Origin: an uncultured Collinsella sp.
GTDB taxonomy: Bacteria > Actinomycetota > Coriobacteriia > Coriobacteriales > Coriobacteriaceae
Assembly (NCBI GenBank): GCA_902479065.1
Contig: CABSNM010000007.1
Span: 1-64,000, forward strand
Length of the DNA: 64,000 nt
Direction of reading: 5' to 3'
A program made the position numbers and the translations under genes. The notes beneath the pieces were generated by a model that was not told where the DNA came from, did no database searches, and was given only the letters and a program-made list of their open reading frames with translations. Shown here piece after piece: positions 1 through 8,888 of the stretch. Positions within the stretch are counted from its first letter, which is position 1. Every line of letters begins with the position of its first letter.

Positions 1-950
1 ACCGCAGGAAGCTTGGATACGCCTAGGCGCGGTCCAAGAAACCGTCCGCACCCCCATTTGTCCGATTTCAGTCCTTTTTTTGCACCCGGAGCGCCCCCGC
101 GCGAGTCCAAAGAACCCAGCTGGCCACTGACACTGCTGAAAACTCCGTTTTTTGCACGCCGCGAGGCACCCCACCCTGGCACCTCGCCAGAAAACAGCCC
201 TTCACGATGCCCCAAGGAAGCGACATCAGACACCTCGCACACGCGACCGCCTTCAATCCGGTACGCGCACGTCGCATACTCGAGCATCGGGCGCGGCTGG
301 TGCGTCGCCACAACAACCGTACAGCCCAGCTCGCGGTTCACGCGAAACAGCGCATGCAGAAAATTTTTCTCGGCAATGGGATCGAGTTGGGACGTGGGCT
401 CGTCGAGCAGCAGCACGCGCGGGCGCAACGCCAGCACGGCTGCCAGCGACAGCAGCTGCTTGCGCCCACCCGAAAGCGTATCGGTATCGCGGTGGAGCCA
501 GTCCTCCAGCCCAAAGAAATAGCTGGTCTCGGCCACGCGGCGGCGTATCTCGTCGCGCGCTAGCCCCAAGTTTTCCAGGCCAAACGCCATCTCGTGCCAC
601 ACGGTCTCGCACACGATCTGGTTCTCGGGATCCTGAAACACATAGCCCACGCGCTCCGCGGACGTCCGGACATCCATGTCGGCGACGCCCTCCCCCAGCA
701 CGCGCAACTCGCCAGTGCACGCGCCCGTCGGCGAAATCTCGGGCTTGAGCAGCGAGAGCAGCGTTGATTTTCCCGACCCAGTACCACCTACCAGCAGTGC
801 AAACGCACCTTGGGGAACAGACCAGTCGAGCCCGTCGAGTACCGGCGCCTCAGCCCCGGGGTAGGTAAAGCTCAGGCCCCGTACCTCAATCGCAGGCGCA
901 TCGGAACCGCACGCCCCGCCCGTTACCGAGCAGCTATCTAACCGGGTCAT
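1..950 (-). CDS. ECF transporter ATPase (EcfA/CbiO type), 3' end outside window
   Basis: ABC ATPase that would power an energy-coupling-factor importer for a vitamin or metal. From the ATG at 950 the frame shows Walker A GGTGSGKST (residues 55-63), a Q-loop in VFQDPENQ (about 105-111), signature LSGGRKQ (159-165), Walker B ending LLLDEPTSQLD (to 190) and the switch His in ATHQP (about 217). The start codon overlaps the stop of the upstream ecfT (ATGA), so the two are translationally coupled. The frame stays open to the window edge, about 316 codons. After about residue 250 the sequence becomes Gly/Ser/Lys-rich and unlike an ABC C-terminus. The tail may be readthrough into repeat-like DNA or a linker to a second ATPase domain. 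The substrate cannot be told because no S subunit is visible. Confidence 0.88.
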   Translation of the reverse strand, partial: MTRLDSCSVTGGACGSDAPAIEVRGLSFTYPGAEAPVLDGLDWSVPQGAFALLVGGTGSGKSTLLSLLKPEISPTGACTGELRVLGEGVADMDVRTSAERVGYVFQDPENQIVCETVWHEMAFGLENLGLARDEIRRRVAETSYFFGLEDWLHRDTDTLSGGRKQLLSLAAVLALRPRVLLLDEPTSQLDPIAEKNFLHALFRVNRELGCTVVVATHQPRPMLEYATCAYRIEGGRVCEVSDVASLGHREGLFSGEVPGWGASRRAKNGVFSSVSGQLGSLDSRGGAPGAKKGLKSDKWGCGRFLGPRLGVSKLPA

Positions 951-1828
951 CAGCCAAACCTCTTCTCGTCAATCGCGTACAGCACACAGGGCAGCACCAT
1001 CCAAGCCGCGTACACAATATAGCCAGGCCACGGCGCCGGCACCGAAAGCTGAGGGTAAAACGAATACTGCGTCGTCGCGGCCCACGCCACCGTAACCGCA
1101 GCAGCGCCAAACAGCGCAAGCCCCACCAGTGCGGCAACATCGCCGCGCCCCAGCCGATACCGCGCATACGTCGTACGACGCGTCGCGGCACCCCATCCGC
1201 GCGAGCGCATCGCGTCGGCGCGCTCCAGCGAATCCTCCATGCTCCAGCCCATCAACACGCTCGATGCTCGCAAGCGCGAGCGCACAGGGTCGGCCGGAGC
1301 GCGCCCCGGAACATCGATTGCATCCTGTACCGCCAGCACCGTGCGGCCGCGACGCAAAAACTGCGGGATAAGCCGCATACACATCGAGATCATGAGCGCG
1401 AGCACCGGCGCGGCGTTGCCCAGCAACGCGAGCACCTTGTCGTATTCGAGCATCGACGCCGCAGCCTCAAACCACAGCACGCTCGCCACAAACAGCCCGC
1501 CCATACACAGGCCGTATACCATGCTCTCCAAATACACTGCGCGCATACCGATGCGGAACAACTCCGTCGAGCCCGAGGCGCTAAACAGCGGATTCACCAG
1601 CGAGATAATCAAAATCACCGGCAGCTGCCAGCGAAGCGCGCTCAGCGTGCGAGCAGCCCCGCGGGTCGCAAAGCCGTATGCCAGCCCGCCCGCGAGCGAC
1701 AGCGCGATCAGCACCGGCTGCATCGAGAACATGGTGAGCCCCAGCGTTAGCGCCATGTAGAGCGCAGGCACCGCCGGGTGCGACATCGAGAATGCCGCGA
1801 CGGGCTCGATGGCCGACCTCTCTCGCAT
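950..1828 (-). CDS. ECF transporter T subunit (EcfT/CbiQ family)
   Basis: Transmembrane coupling subunit of an ECF importer, joining the ATPases to a substrate-binding S protein. The protein has several hydrophobic segments and, in its cytoplasmic part, the family's Ala-Arg-Gly-type motif in DAMRSRGWG, which contacts the ATPase. It ends with further membrane spans and overlaps the downstream ATPase gene by one base-sharing ATGA. I chose the ATG at 1828 (MRERSAIEP). A GTG nine bases upstream has a better-spaced GAGAGGGCGG and is an alternative. Longer upstream starts would add an atypical Gly/Trp-rich leader. It is divergent from glmU. Confidence 0.85.
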   Translation of the reverse strand: MRERSAIEPVAAFSMSHPAVPALYMALTLGLTMFSMQPVLIALSLAGGLAYGFATRGAARTLSALRWQLPVILIISLVNPLFSASGSTELFRIGMRAVYLESMVYGLCMGGLFVASVLWFEAAASMLEYDKVLALLGNAAPVLALMISMCMRLIPQFLRRGRTVLAVQDAIDVPGRAPADPVRSRLRASSVLMGWSMEDSLERADAMRSRGWGAATRRTTYARYRLGRGDVAALVGLALFGAAAVTVAWAATTQYSFYPQLSVPAPWPGYIVYAAWMVLPCVLYAIDEKRFG

Positions 1829-2031
1829 ATTGTCCACGGGCACCCGCCCTCTCACCCAAATACCAACGCCGCAGTGCCGCAAACACCACACAAGCAGCGC
1901 AACCGCCGTGCCGGAGCCACAAACCCATCCGCCGCGGCCCAAACGTTACGCGCTCAACATATGCCTGCGGTATCATATTGCGCCGTGTATCGTTTCCAAA
2001 CACACGTCTCTATAACGTAACAGGAGATCAC

Positions 2032-3444
2032 ATGGACGCAACCGCAATTATCCTCGCTGCCGGCGAGGGCACCCGCATGAAGTCGAACCACTGCAAGGTT
2101 TCGCACAAGATCCTGGGCAAGCCCATGGTTCAGTGGATCGTCGACGCCACCATCAAGGCCGGCTGCAGCCGCGTCGTTGTCGTCATCGGCAGCCACGCCG
2201 ACGAGATGCGCGCCCTCATCGACGGCGCCTATGCCAACAGCGCTACCAAGGTCGAGTGCGTCGAGCAGACCGAGCGCCTGGGCACCGGCCACGCCGTGAA
2301 GGTCGCGCTCGAGGCCTGCGGCATCGCGCAAGGCCCCGTCGTGGTGCTCAACGGCGACCTGCCGCTCATCACCGCCGACACCGTCGCCAAGTTCGCGCAA
2401 ACCGTCGCCACCGGCGAGCTCGCCTGCACCGTCATGACCATGACCCCGCCCGACCCCTTCGGCTACGGCCGCATCAAGCTGGGCGCCGACGGCCAGATCG
2501 AGCGCATCATCGAGCAGAAGGACTGCACGCCCGAGCAGGCCGCTACGCTGCTGGAGTGCAACGCCGGCTGCTACGCCTTCGACGGCGCGCAGCTCGCCGC
2601 CCACATCAACGAGATCGGCAACGACAACGCGCAGTCCGAGTACTATCTGCCCGACATGCTCGAAATCCTCAAGGGTCACGGCCAGGCGGTCTCCATCTTC
2701 CACTGCGATGACTACCGCGACGGCCTGGGCGTCAACAGCCGCATCCAGCTCGCGCAGCTCACCGCCATTGCGCGCGACCGCATCAACGAGCACTGGATGG
2801 CCGAGGGCGTCACGTTCATCGATCCCACGCAGGCCTGGATCGGCCCCGACGCCGTTATCGGCCGCGACACCGTCGTGTGGCCGCAGACGCACCTGATCGG
2901 CCACGTCACCGTGGGCGAGGAGTGCCAGCTCGGCCCCAACAGCCGCCTCACCGACACCACCGTCGGCAGCGGCTGCACCATCGATGAGACTATCGCCATC
3001 GAGGCCGTCATCGAGAACGGCGTCGACTGCGGCCCGCGCGCCTACCTGCGCCCGGGCACCCACATGCTCGACGGCTCCAAGGCCGGCACGCATGTGGAGA
3101 TCAAGAAGTCCACGATCGGCGAGGGCTCCAAGGTGCCGCACCTGTCCTACATCGGCGACACCACCATGGGCTCCGGCGTCAACGTGGGCGCGGGCTCTAT
3201 CACCTGCAACTACGACGGCGTCCACAAGCACAAGACCGTCATCGGCAAGGATGCCTTCATCGGTTCCGACACCATGATGGTCGCGCCCGCCCAGATCGGC
3301 GACGGCGCGCTCGTGGCCGCCGGCTCCGTCATCACCGAGCCGGTCCCGGCCGACGCACTTGGCCTGGGTCGTGCCCGTCAGGTAAACATTGAGGGCTGGG
3401 CCGCCGATTATCGCCGCCGTCTGCACGAGGACGACGAGGTATAA
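2032..3444 (+). CDS. glmU: bifunctional UDP-GlcNAc pyrophosphorylase / GlcN-1-P acetyltransferase
   Basis: Makes UDP-N-acetylglucosamine for peptidoglycan in the cytoplasm: it acetylates glucosamine-1-phosphate, then transfers uridylyl. The N-terminal nucleotidyltransferase domain opens with LAAGEGTRMKS (residues 7-17) and has the NGDLPLI metal/nucleotide motif. The second half is a left-handed beta-helix of hexapeptide repeats with the acetyltransferase motifs YLRPGTH and NYDG. The length of 470 aa is normal. The ATG at 2032 follows CAGGAGA at a good distance, while upstream in-frame starts lack a ribosome site. It precedes prs, a common pairing, but a hairpin terminator (3463-3495) lies between. 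Confidence 0.97.
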   Translation: MDATAIILAAGEGTRMKSNHCKVSHKILGKPMVQWIVDATIKAGCSRVVVVIGSHADEMRALIDGAYANSATKVECVEQTERLGTGHAVKVALEACGIAQGPVVVLNGDLPLITADTVAKFAQTVATGELACTVMTMTPPDPFGYGRIKLGADGQIERIIEQKDCTPEQAATLLECNAGCYAFDGAQLAAHINEIGNDNAQSEYYLPDMLEILKGHGQAVSIFHCDDYRDGLGVNSRIQLAQLTAIARDRINEHWMAEGVTFIDPTQAWIGPDAVIGRDTVVWPQTHLIGHVTVGEECQLGPNSRLTDTTVGSGCTIDETIAIEAVIENGVDCGPRAYLRPGTHMLDGSKAGTHVEIKKSTIGEGSKVPHLSYIGDTTMGSGVNVGAGSITCNYDGVHKHKTVIGKDAFIGSDTMMVAPAQIGDGALVAAGSVITEPVPADALGLGRARQVNIEGWAADYRRRLHEDDEV

Positions 3445-3462
3445 CGTTTTACCAAGCATCTA

Positions 3463-3495
3463 AGGAGCTGTTCCCATGGGGGCGGCTCCTTTTTC
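3463..3495 (+). terminator. Rho-independent terminator of glmU
   Basis: The arms AGGAGC (3463-3468) and GCTCCT (3485-3490) enclose a C/G-rich loop and are followed by a T-run. It lies 19 bases after the glmU stop. Confidence 0.75.
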
Positions 3496-3635
3496 TATCG
3501 TGACCTGCGCAACCGGATGAGTGGTCGGTTCGTGTCCGTTGACGGTAAAGACGTTATCAAGACCCGATTAACCCCGTCGCGCGGTTACAATGCAACAAGG
3601 CATCTATATGGCATTCGATATAAAGGAGAAGGGTA

Positions 3636-4622
3636 ATGCCGATTAATGATCCCGAGAAGTCGGAGAATATGCGCAAGTCCATCCGCGTGTATTCCGGTTC
3701 CTCCAACCGTCCCCTCGCTCAGAAGATCGCTGAGTACCTTGGGGTCGAGCTTTCGGGCCTTACGCTAAAGCAGTTCGCCAACGGTGAGATTTACGCCCGC
3801 TACGACGAGACCGTCCGCGGCGCCGACGTCTTCCTGATTCAGTCCGTGGCCGGCGGCAACGTCAACGACATGCTCATGGAGCTGCTCATCGCCACCGACG
3901 CTGCCAAGCGCGCATCCGCCCGCTCCATCACTGCCGTTATCACCCACTACGGCTATGCCCGCCAGGACCGCAAGGCCGGCCCGCGCGAGCCCATCACCGC
4001 CCGCCTCGTCGCCAACCTGCTCGAGCGCGCCGGCGTCAACCGCATCATCACCCTCGACCTGCACCAGGGCCAGATCCAGGGCTTCTTCGATATCCCGGTT
4101 AACCACCTGTCCGCGCTGCCGCTGTTTGGCCAGTACTACAACGACATGCACTTCGACACCGACAACCTGGTTGTCGTCTCCCCCGACGTGGGTCGCGCCA
4201 AGGCCGCCAAGAAGCTGTCCGACATGCTCGGCTGCGACCTGGCCATCGCCCACAAGGGCCGTCCGCGCCACAACGCCGCCGAGGTCATGGGCATCATCGG
4301 TGACATCAAGGGCAAGACCTGCATCATCAACGACGACATGATCGACACCGCTGGCACCCTGTGCGCCAACGTCAAAGAGCTCAAGGCTATGGGCGCTGGC
4401 GACATCTACGTCTGCGCCACCCACGGCATCTTCTCCGGTCCGGCCATCGAGCGTCTGAACGACGCCCCGATCGTCGAGTGCCTCGTCACCGACGCCATTC
4501 CCGTCGAGGTCGGCGGCAAGATCAAGACCATCTCGGTCGCCGAGGAGTTCGCTCAGGCCATCTCCGCCGTTTACCACGAGGAGCCCGTCTCCACGCTCGT
4601 CGGCGGCGACTTCGCGCTGTAG
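3636..4622 (+). CDS. prs: ribose-phosphate pyrophosphokinase (PRPP synthetase)
   Basis: Transfers pyrophosphate from ATP to ribose-5-phosphate, giving PRPP for the purine, pyrimidine, His, Trp and NAD pathways. At 328 aa it is a typical class I enzyme. Visible motifs are the FANGE flexible region, the catalytic-loop motif ARQDRK, DLHQGQIQGFFD, the VVSPDVGRAKAAKKLSD ribose-phosphate region and the PRPP-binding signature NDDMIDTAGT. The ATG at 3636 is preceded by AAAGGAGAAGGG. Its product feeds purF and the other purine genes encoded further along this window. A very long inverted repeat (4651-4728) directly follows the gene. Confidence 0.97.
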   Translation: MPINDPEKSENMRKSIRVYSGSSNRPLAQKIAEYLGVELSGLTLKQFANGEIYARYDETVRGADVFLIQSVAGGNVNDMLMELLIATDAAKRASARSITAVITHYGYARQDRKAGPREPITARLVANLLERAGVNRIITLDLHQGQIQGFFDIPVNHLSALPLFGQYYNDMHFDTDNLVVVSPDVGRAKAAKKLSDMLGCDLAIAHKGRPRHNAAEVMGIIGDIKGKTCIINDDMIDTAGTLCANVKELKAMGAGDIYVCATHGIFSGPAIERLNDAPIVECLVTDAIPVEVGGKIKTISVAEEFAQAISAVYHEEPVSTLVGGDFAL

Positions 4623-4650
4623 TCGCATCGTCCTTGTAACCCGGCGCATC

Positions 4651-4728
4651 GCCGTCGGAACAGAAGAAACCCCCGCGCTCCCCCTTGCTTCGCAAAGGTC
4701 GCGCGGGGGTTTCTTCTGTTCCGACGGC
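4651..4728. terminator. 28-bp perfect inverted repeat, bidirectional terminator-like
   Basis: The arms 4651-4678 and 4701-4728 are perfect reverse complements (28 bp) around a 22-nt loop. The C/G core (CCCCCGCGC) is followed by TTTCTTCTGTT on either strand, so it could terminate in both directions. It lies between prs and pth, both on the plus strand. Confidence 0.8.
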
Positions 4729-4846
4729 TCGCTCTGCCGCGGCCGCGCTTTTGTCTGGTGGGATTTCGCTGAAGCAAAGCCTCGCCTTCGGCGGGCGTGG
4801 TAGCCTTTGTCGTTGATTGAACTATTTGTGTAACGGAAGGACAAAT

Positions 4847-5476
4847 ATGGCAGCTGCACAGCCGCTTAAGATTCGCATGGTTGCCGGGCTTGGCAACCCG
4901 GGCGAGGAATATGCCGAGACCCGTCACAACGCTGGCTTCAAAGCGATCGACGAGCTGGCCCGTCAGGCCGGTGTCACGTACTGGAAAAACCAGGCCGGCG
5001 CCGAGGTCGCGCTCATCAACATCAACGATCCCGAGGAAGAGGGCGGCAAGCGCCAGATTGTACTGGTCAAGCCGCAGTCGTATATGAATACCTCGGGTGG
5101 CCCCATCTCCAAACTCTGCCGCGAGTACAAGATCAAGGCCGAGGAGCTGCTCGTCATCCACGACGAGCTCGACATTCCCGCCGGTGATGTGCGCGTCAAG
5201 GTGGGCGGTGGCCATGCCGGTCACAACGGTCTGCGCTCCATCATCGACAAGATGGGTAGCCGCGACTTTAGCCGCATCCGCACCGGCATCGGCAACCCTC
5301 CCGGCAAGATGGCTGTCGCCGACTACGTGCTCAAGCAGCTGCGCGCCCGCGAGGCCGAGGACTTCCAGGACACCTGCGCCCGCGCCGCAGATGCCGCTGG
5401 TTTGGCCATCGTCCACGGCGTAATCTACGCCCGAGATCACGTAAACGGCGCCGCTTCCGCCAACGGCAAGCACTAA
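4847..5476 (+). CDS. pth: peptidyl-tRNA hydrolase
   Basis: Releases tRNA from peptidyl-tRNAs dropped by ribosomes. The family signature GLGNPGEEYAETRHNAGF (about residues 15-32) includes the catalytic His of RHNAGF. QSYMNTSG and the HDELD acid motif follow, then GGGHAGHNGL(R)S and the RIRTGIGNP region. The length of 209 aa is usual. I chose ATG 4847 because GGAAGGA lies just upstream; the earlier in-frame start would overlap this ribosome site. Confidence 0.96.
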   Translation: MAAAQPLKIRMVAGLGNPGEEYAETRHNAGFKAIDELARQAGVTYWKNQAGAEVALININDPEEEGGKRQIVLVKPQSYMNTSGGPISKLCREYKIKAEELLVIHDELDIPAGDVRVKVGGGHAGHNGLRSIIDKMGSRDFSRIRTGIGNPPGKMAVADYVLKQLRAREAEDFQDTCARAADAAGLAIVHGVIYARDHVNGAASANGKH

Positions 5477-5486
5477 AACCTACTAT

Positions 5487-5669
5487 TTAGGGACAGGTTT
5501 ATTTTGGCGGGTTTTATCTACGGAAATGCCGCGGTGGCCGCATCGCAATAAACACGCTGCCACCATACATGCATAACGCCCCAAAGGGGGCCGGCCTCAA
5601 CGAAGCGCGAGGCCGGCCCCCTTTGCCGTTTTGCCTGATAAAACCGACCAAAATAAACCTGTCCCTATT
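5487..5669. repeat. MITE-like composite repeat with ~31-bp inverted ends
   Basis: The left end (5487-5517) and right end (5638-5668) are near-perfect inverted copies of a GGGACAGGTTTATTTTGG motif, with about three mismatches over 31 bp. Between them is a perfect 16-bp hairpin (5583-5598 with 5609-5624, AAAGGGGGCC core) that could terminate pth transcripts. No coding sequence is inside. The same motif recurs at 16760-16788. The rest of the pth-nfnA gap (5670-5850) holds a TATAAT at 5740-5745 that may be the nfnA -10. Confidence 0.7.
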
Positions 5670-5850
5670 TGGTAGGCCAAAGTGGACAAACCCTGCTCCC
5701 AACCGCCGAAGACACACGTAAGTGACATGTCCATGAGGGTATAATTTGCACCGTATGTCTGCACAACGCCTGTGCGCGTACGGTTTTATTCGGGCTACCG
5801 TCCATTTCCGTGGAGGCACGGTTCGGCGGCCCTAACAAGAGAGGGGTTCT

Positions 5851-6690
5851 ATGTATAAGATCCTGGAGAAGACGCAGTTCTCGGAGAAGGTGTTCAAGTT
5901 CCGCATCGAGGCGCCTGCAATCGCCAAGCATGCGCACGCTGGACAGTTCCTCATGGTTCGCGCCAACGAGACGGGCGAGCGTGTCCCGTTTACCCTGGCC
6001 GGCTGGAACGGTGACGAGGGCTGGGTCGAGTTCATCTTCATGGTGATCGGCAAGACCACCGAGATGCTTTCCACCTACGAGGCCGGCGAGTCGCTGCGCG
6101 ACGTCGTGGGCCCGCTGGGCGTTCCCACCGAGATGGCTGAGGGCCCCTGCGCCGTCATTGGCGGCGGCGTCGGCCTGGCAATTGCCTTCCCGGTCGCCAA
6201 GCACCTGGTCGAGACCGGCCACGAGGTCCACGCCATCATGGGCGCCCGCACCAAGGACCTCCTGCTCATGGAGGACCAGTTCCGCGAGCTCCTCGACGAG
6301 GACCACATCCACATCACCACCGACGACGGCTCCTACGGCGAGCAGGGCGTTGTCACCGCTCCGCTGGAACGCTTGCTGCAGGACAAGGCCGTGAGCCAGG
6401 TCTTCTGCGTCGGCCCCGTTCCGATGATGAAGTTCTCGACCCTCACCGCCCAGAAGTACGACACCCCCATCACCGCGTCGCTCAACCCCATCATGGTTGA
6501 CGGCACCGGCATGTGCGGCTGCTGCCGCGTCGAGGTGGGCGGCGTGACCAAGTTCGCTTGCGTCGACGGCCCCGACTTCGATGCCACCCTGGTCGACTGG
6601 GATGACCTTCGTGCCCGCCAGGCCGCTTACCGTTCCGAAGAGGGCGAGTCCCTCAAGGCCTATGAGGAAAAGAGCTGCGCATGCCACTAG
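5851..6690 (+). CDS. nfnA: NADH-dependent ferredoxin:NADP+ oxidoreductase small subunit (NfnA-like)
   Basis: FAD/NAD-binding, [2Fe-2S] subunit of an electron-bifurcating transhydrogenase; the same fold serves dihydroorotate dehydrogenase PyrK-type subunits. The FAD motif RVPFTLAG lies at about residues 44-51 and the NAD motif GGGVGLA at about 104-110. The C-terminal cluster motif DGTGMCGCCRV plus FACVDGP places Cys222, 225 and 237 and a nearby Asp in the ligand pattern known for this family. The length is 279 aa. ATG 5851 follows AAGAGAGGGG. It overlaps the large subunit gene by 10 bases, which strongly supports an NfnAB complex rather than PyrK. Confidence 0.85.
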   Translation: MYKILEKTQFSEKVFKFRIEAPAIAKHAHAGQFLMVRANETGERVPFTLAGWNGDEGWVEFIFMVIGKTTEMLSTYEAGESLRDVVGPLGVPTEMAEGPCAVIGGGVGLAIAFPVAKHLVETGHEVHAIMGARTKDLLLMEDQFRELLDEDHIHITTDDGSYGEQGVVTAPLERLLQDKAVSQVFCVGPVPMMKFSTLTAQKYDTPITASLNPIMVDGTGMCGCCRVEVGGVTKFACVDGPDFDATLVDWDDLRARQAAYRSEEGESLKAYEEKSCACH

Positions 6691-8090
6691 TTAACGGTCG
6701 TTTCGTTGCCGATATGAAGTCGCCCCGTACCCCCGATAACGAGGAGCCGGCTGCCGAGCGCGCCTGCGACTTCCGCCCCGTCGACAAGGGCTTCACCGAG
6801 GAGATGGCGCTGGCCGAGGCCGAGCGCTGCCTCAACTGCAAGAAGCCGTTCTGTGTTGAGGGCTGCCCCGTCAACATCAACATCCCCCGCTTTATCGAGC
6901 AGATCCGCGAGAAGGACTTCGGCGGCGCTCTCGATACCATCCGCGAGGACTCCATGCTTCCCGCCATCTGCGGCCGCGTCTGCCCGCAGGAGAACCAGTG
7001 CGAGGGCAAGTGCATCCGTGGTAAGAAGTCCGAGCCCGTGGCCATCGGCCAGCTCGAGCGCTTCCTGGGTGACCGCCCCGAGCTCGCTTCCACGCCCAAG
7101 ATGGCCCCCAAGAACGGCAAGAAGGTCGCCGTCGTCGGCTCTGGCCCGTCCGGCATCACCTGCGCTGGCGAGCTCGCCCGTAACGGCTTTGACGTCACCG
7201 TCTTCGAGGCCTTCTTCACCGGCGGCGGCGTGCTGGTCTACGGCATCCCCGAGTTCCGTCTGCCCAAGGCAGTCGTCAAGCGCGAGATCGACGGCCTGGA
7301 GGACATGGGCGTCAAGTTTGAGTACAACTCCGTCGTGGGCAACATGGCCACGGCCGAGGAGCTGTTCGAGCAGGGCTTCGACGCCATCTACGTGGCGACC
7401 GGCGCTGGCCTGCCCAAGTTCCTCAACGTCCCCGGCGAGAACCTGCCCAACGTCTTCTTCGCAAACGAGTACCTCACCCGCGTGAACCTGATGAAGGCCA
7501 ACAAGTTCCCCGAGTACGACACCCCCACCAAGCACGGCAAGAACGTCGTCGTCTTTGGTGGCGGCAACGTGGCTATGGACGCCGTCCGTACCGCCAAGCG
7601 CCTGGGCGCCGAGCACGCCATCATCGCCTACCGTCGTACCGAGGACGAGATGCCCTGCCGTCGCGCTGAGCTGCACCATGCCAAGGCCGAGGGCGTCGAG
7701 GTTCTGCCGCTCGTCTCCCCGCTCGAGTTTGTCGCTGGCGAGGACGGCTCCGTGTGCGCCGTCAAGGTCCAGAAGATGGAGCTCGGCGAGCCCGACGAGT
7801 CCGGCCGCCGTCGTCCGGTGCCCATCGAGGGCGCCATCGAGGAGATCCCCTGCGACGTCGCGATCTCGGCCATCGGTACCAACGCCAACCCCTTCGCAAA
7901 GAAGATCGGCGGCAAGATGGAGCTCAACAAGTGGGGCTACATCGTCGCCGACGAGGAGACTGGCCAGACCACCGATCCCCGCATCTGGGCCGGCGGCGAC
8001 ATCGTCACCGGTGCCGCTACGGTCATTCTGGCGATGGGCGCCGGCAAGAAGGCCGCTGCCTCCATCACCAAGAGCCTGCTGGGCGAGTAA
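6681..8090 (+). CDS. nfnB: NfnB-like / GltD-type FAD- and Fe-S-binding NADPH oxidoreductase
   Basis: Large subunit partner of NfnA, homologous to the small subunit of glutamate synthase. It is 469 aa long. The N-terminus has the two cysteine groups CLNCKKPFCVEGCP and CGRVCPQENQCEGKC for [4Fe-4S] clusters. The FAD motif VVGSGPSG, the NADP motif VFGGGNVAMD and a C-terminal WAGGDIVTGAATVILAMGAG follow. It has no GltB partner nearby and overlaps nfnA, so electron bifurcation between NADH, ferredoxin and NADP is the likely role. Databases often label this protein glutamate synthase, homotetrameric. Confidence 0.85.
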   Translation: MPLVNGRFVADMKSPRTPDNEEPAAERACDFRPVDKGFTEEMALAEAERCLNCKKPFCVEGCPVNINIPRFIEQIREKDFGGALDTIREDSMLPAICGRVCPQENQCEGKCIRGKKSEPVAIGQLERFLGDRPELASTPKMAPKNGKKVAVVGSGPSGITCAGELARNGFDVTVFEAFFTGGGVLVYGIPEFRLPKAVVKREIDGLEDMGVKFEYNSVVGNMATAEELFEQGFDAIYVATGAGLPKFLNVPGENLPNVFFANEYLTRVNLMKANKFPEYDTPTKHGKNVVVFGGGNVAMDAVRTAKRLGAEHAIIAYRRTEDEMPCRRAELHHAKAEGVEVLPLVSPLEFVAGEDGSVCAVKVQKMELGEPDESGRRRPVPIEGAIEEIPCDVAISAIGTNANPFAKKIGGKMELNKWGYIVADEETGQTTDPRIWAGGDIVTGAATVILAMGAGKKAAASITKSLLGE

Positions 8091-8120
8091 TCACCTACAG
8101 CGCTAGCCACCAAACGGCAT

Positions 8121-8157
8121 AGTCCCCGTCGAGCACACGCCCGGCGGGGACTTTTTC
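8121..8157 (+). terminator. terminator of nfnAB
   Basis: The arms AGTCCCCG (8121-8128) and CGGGGACT (8145-8152) are followed by TTTTT. It lies between two convergent genes. Confidence 0.8.
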
Positions 8158-8160
8158 TAT

Positions 8161-8217
8161 GCCGACCACCCAACCACCACGATGGGGACAGGCACCTTTG
8201 TGATGGTTTTGGTCGGC
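8161..8217. repeat. palindromic GGGGACAGGCACC repeat
   Basis: The ends GCCGACCA and TGGTCGGC (8210-8217) pair, and the centre carries GGGGACAGGCACCTTTGT. A close relative lies at 40221-40259. It runs up to the stop codon of the kinase-like gene. Confidence 0.55.
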
Positions 8218-8840
8218 TAGCCTTCGAGCTGCGCCACTTTGTAGCGGTAGGCAGCGGCGATAACGTCTTTACAGCCCTCGCGGCCCAGCTTGGCGCGGTT
8301 GACGACGATGTCCTTGCCGCTCGTCATCTTCCACTTTCCGGCACTGTAGCGCTTATAGAACGCCTCGCGCGCCTTCTGCTGCTGTTTGACCAGCTTGGCG
8401 CCCTTCTTTTTATTAAGGCCACGCTTCTTGCGCACGATCTCGACGCGGTCCTCAAGGGGTGCGGTCACCAACACGGCAATGTGGTTGGGGTTGTTACGCA
8501 GCAGGTAGTCGGACAGACGGCCTTCGATAATGCAGCTCTCGGTCTCACCCAGATCCAAAATCACCTGGCTCATCTTTTGGAACAACTTGTCCGAGTACGA
8601 ACGCGCATCGTAGCGGTCGGGCAGAAACGCCATGTTCTCCACGGCCAGACGCTCGTCGTAGGCGGCCATCTTGTCGAGCGACTCGCCCGCGCGCAGCGAC
8701 GCACGCACCAGCAGCTCGTTATCGTACAGCGGAATCCCCAACTCGTCGGCAAGCATGCGACCAATCTCGTGGCCCTCGGCACCAAAGTCGCGCGCGATGG
8801 TAATGACCACAGGACTCTTCTTGTTCTCCAGATCGCTCAT
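8217..8840 (-). CDS. cytidylate-kinase-like family protein
   Basis: The 207-aa product resembles the Cytidylate_kin2 family of P-loop-like kinases. It starts VVITIARDFGAEGHEIGRMLA, where family members have a Gly-rich phosphate-binding loop, and continues with ELLVRAS, a Lys/Arg-rich lid region (RKKRGLNKKKGAK) and a C-terminal helix. The true substrate of this family is unknown to me. ATG 8840 has AAAGGA upstream; an earlier in-frame ATG at 8885 lacks one. It is the last gene behind the amino acid importer, 48 bases after the permease stop, so it may be co-transcribed. Confidence 0.7.
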   Translation of the reverse strand: MSDLENKKSPVVITIARDFGAEGHEIGRMLADELGIPLYDNELLVRASLRAGESLDKMAAYDERLAVENMAFLPDRYDARSYSDKLFQKMSQVILDLGETESCIIEGRLSDYLLRNNPNHIAVLVTAPLEDRVEIVRKKRGLNKKKGAKLVKQQQKAREAFYKRYSAGKWKMTSGKDIVVNRAKLGREGCKDVIAAAYRYKVAQLEG

Positions 8841-8888
8841 CGCGATTCCTTTCTCTATGTGACAAAGGGGCTGCCCCTTTACCACATT

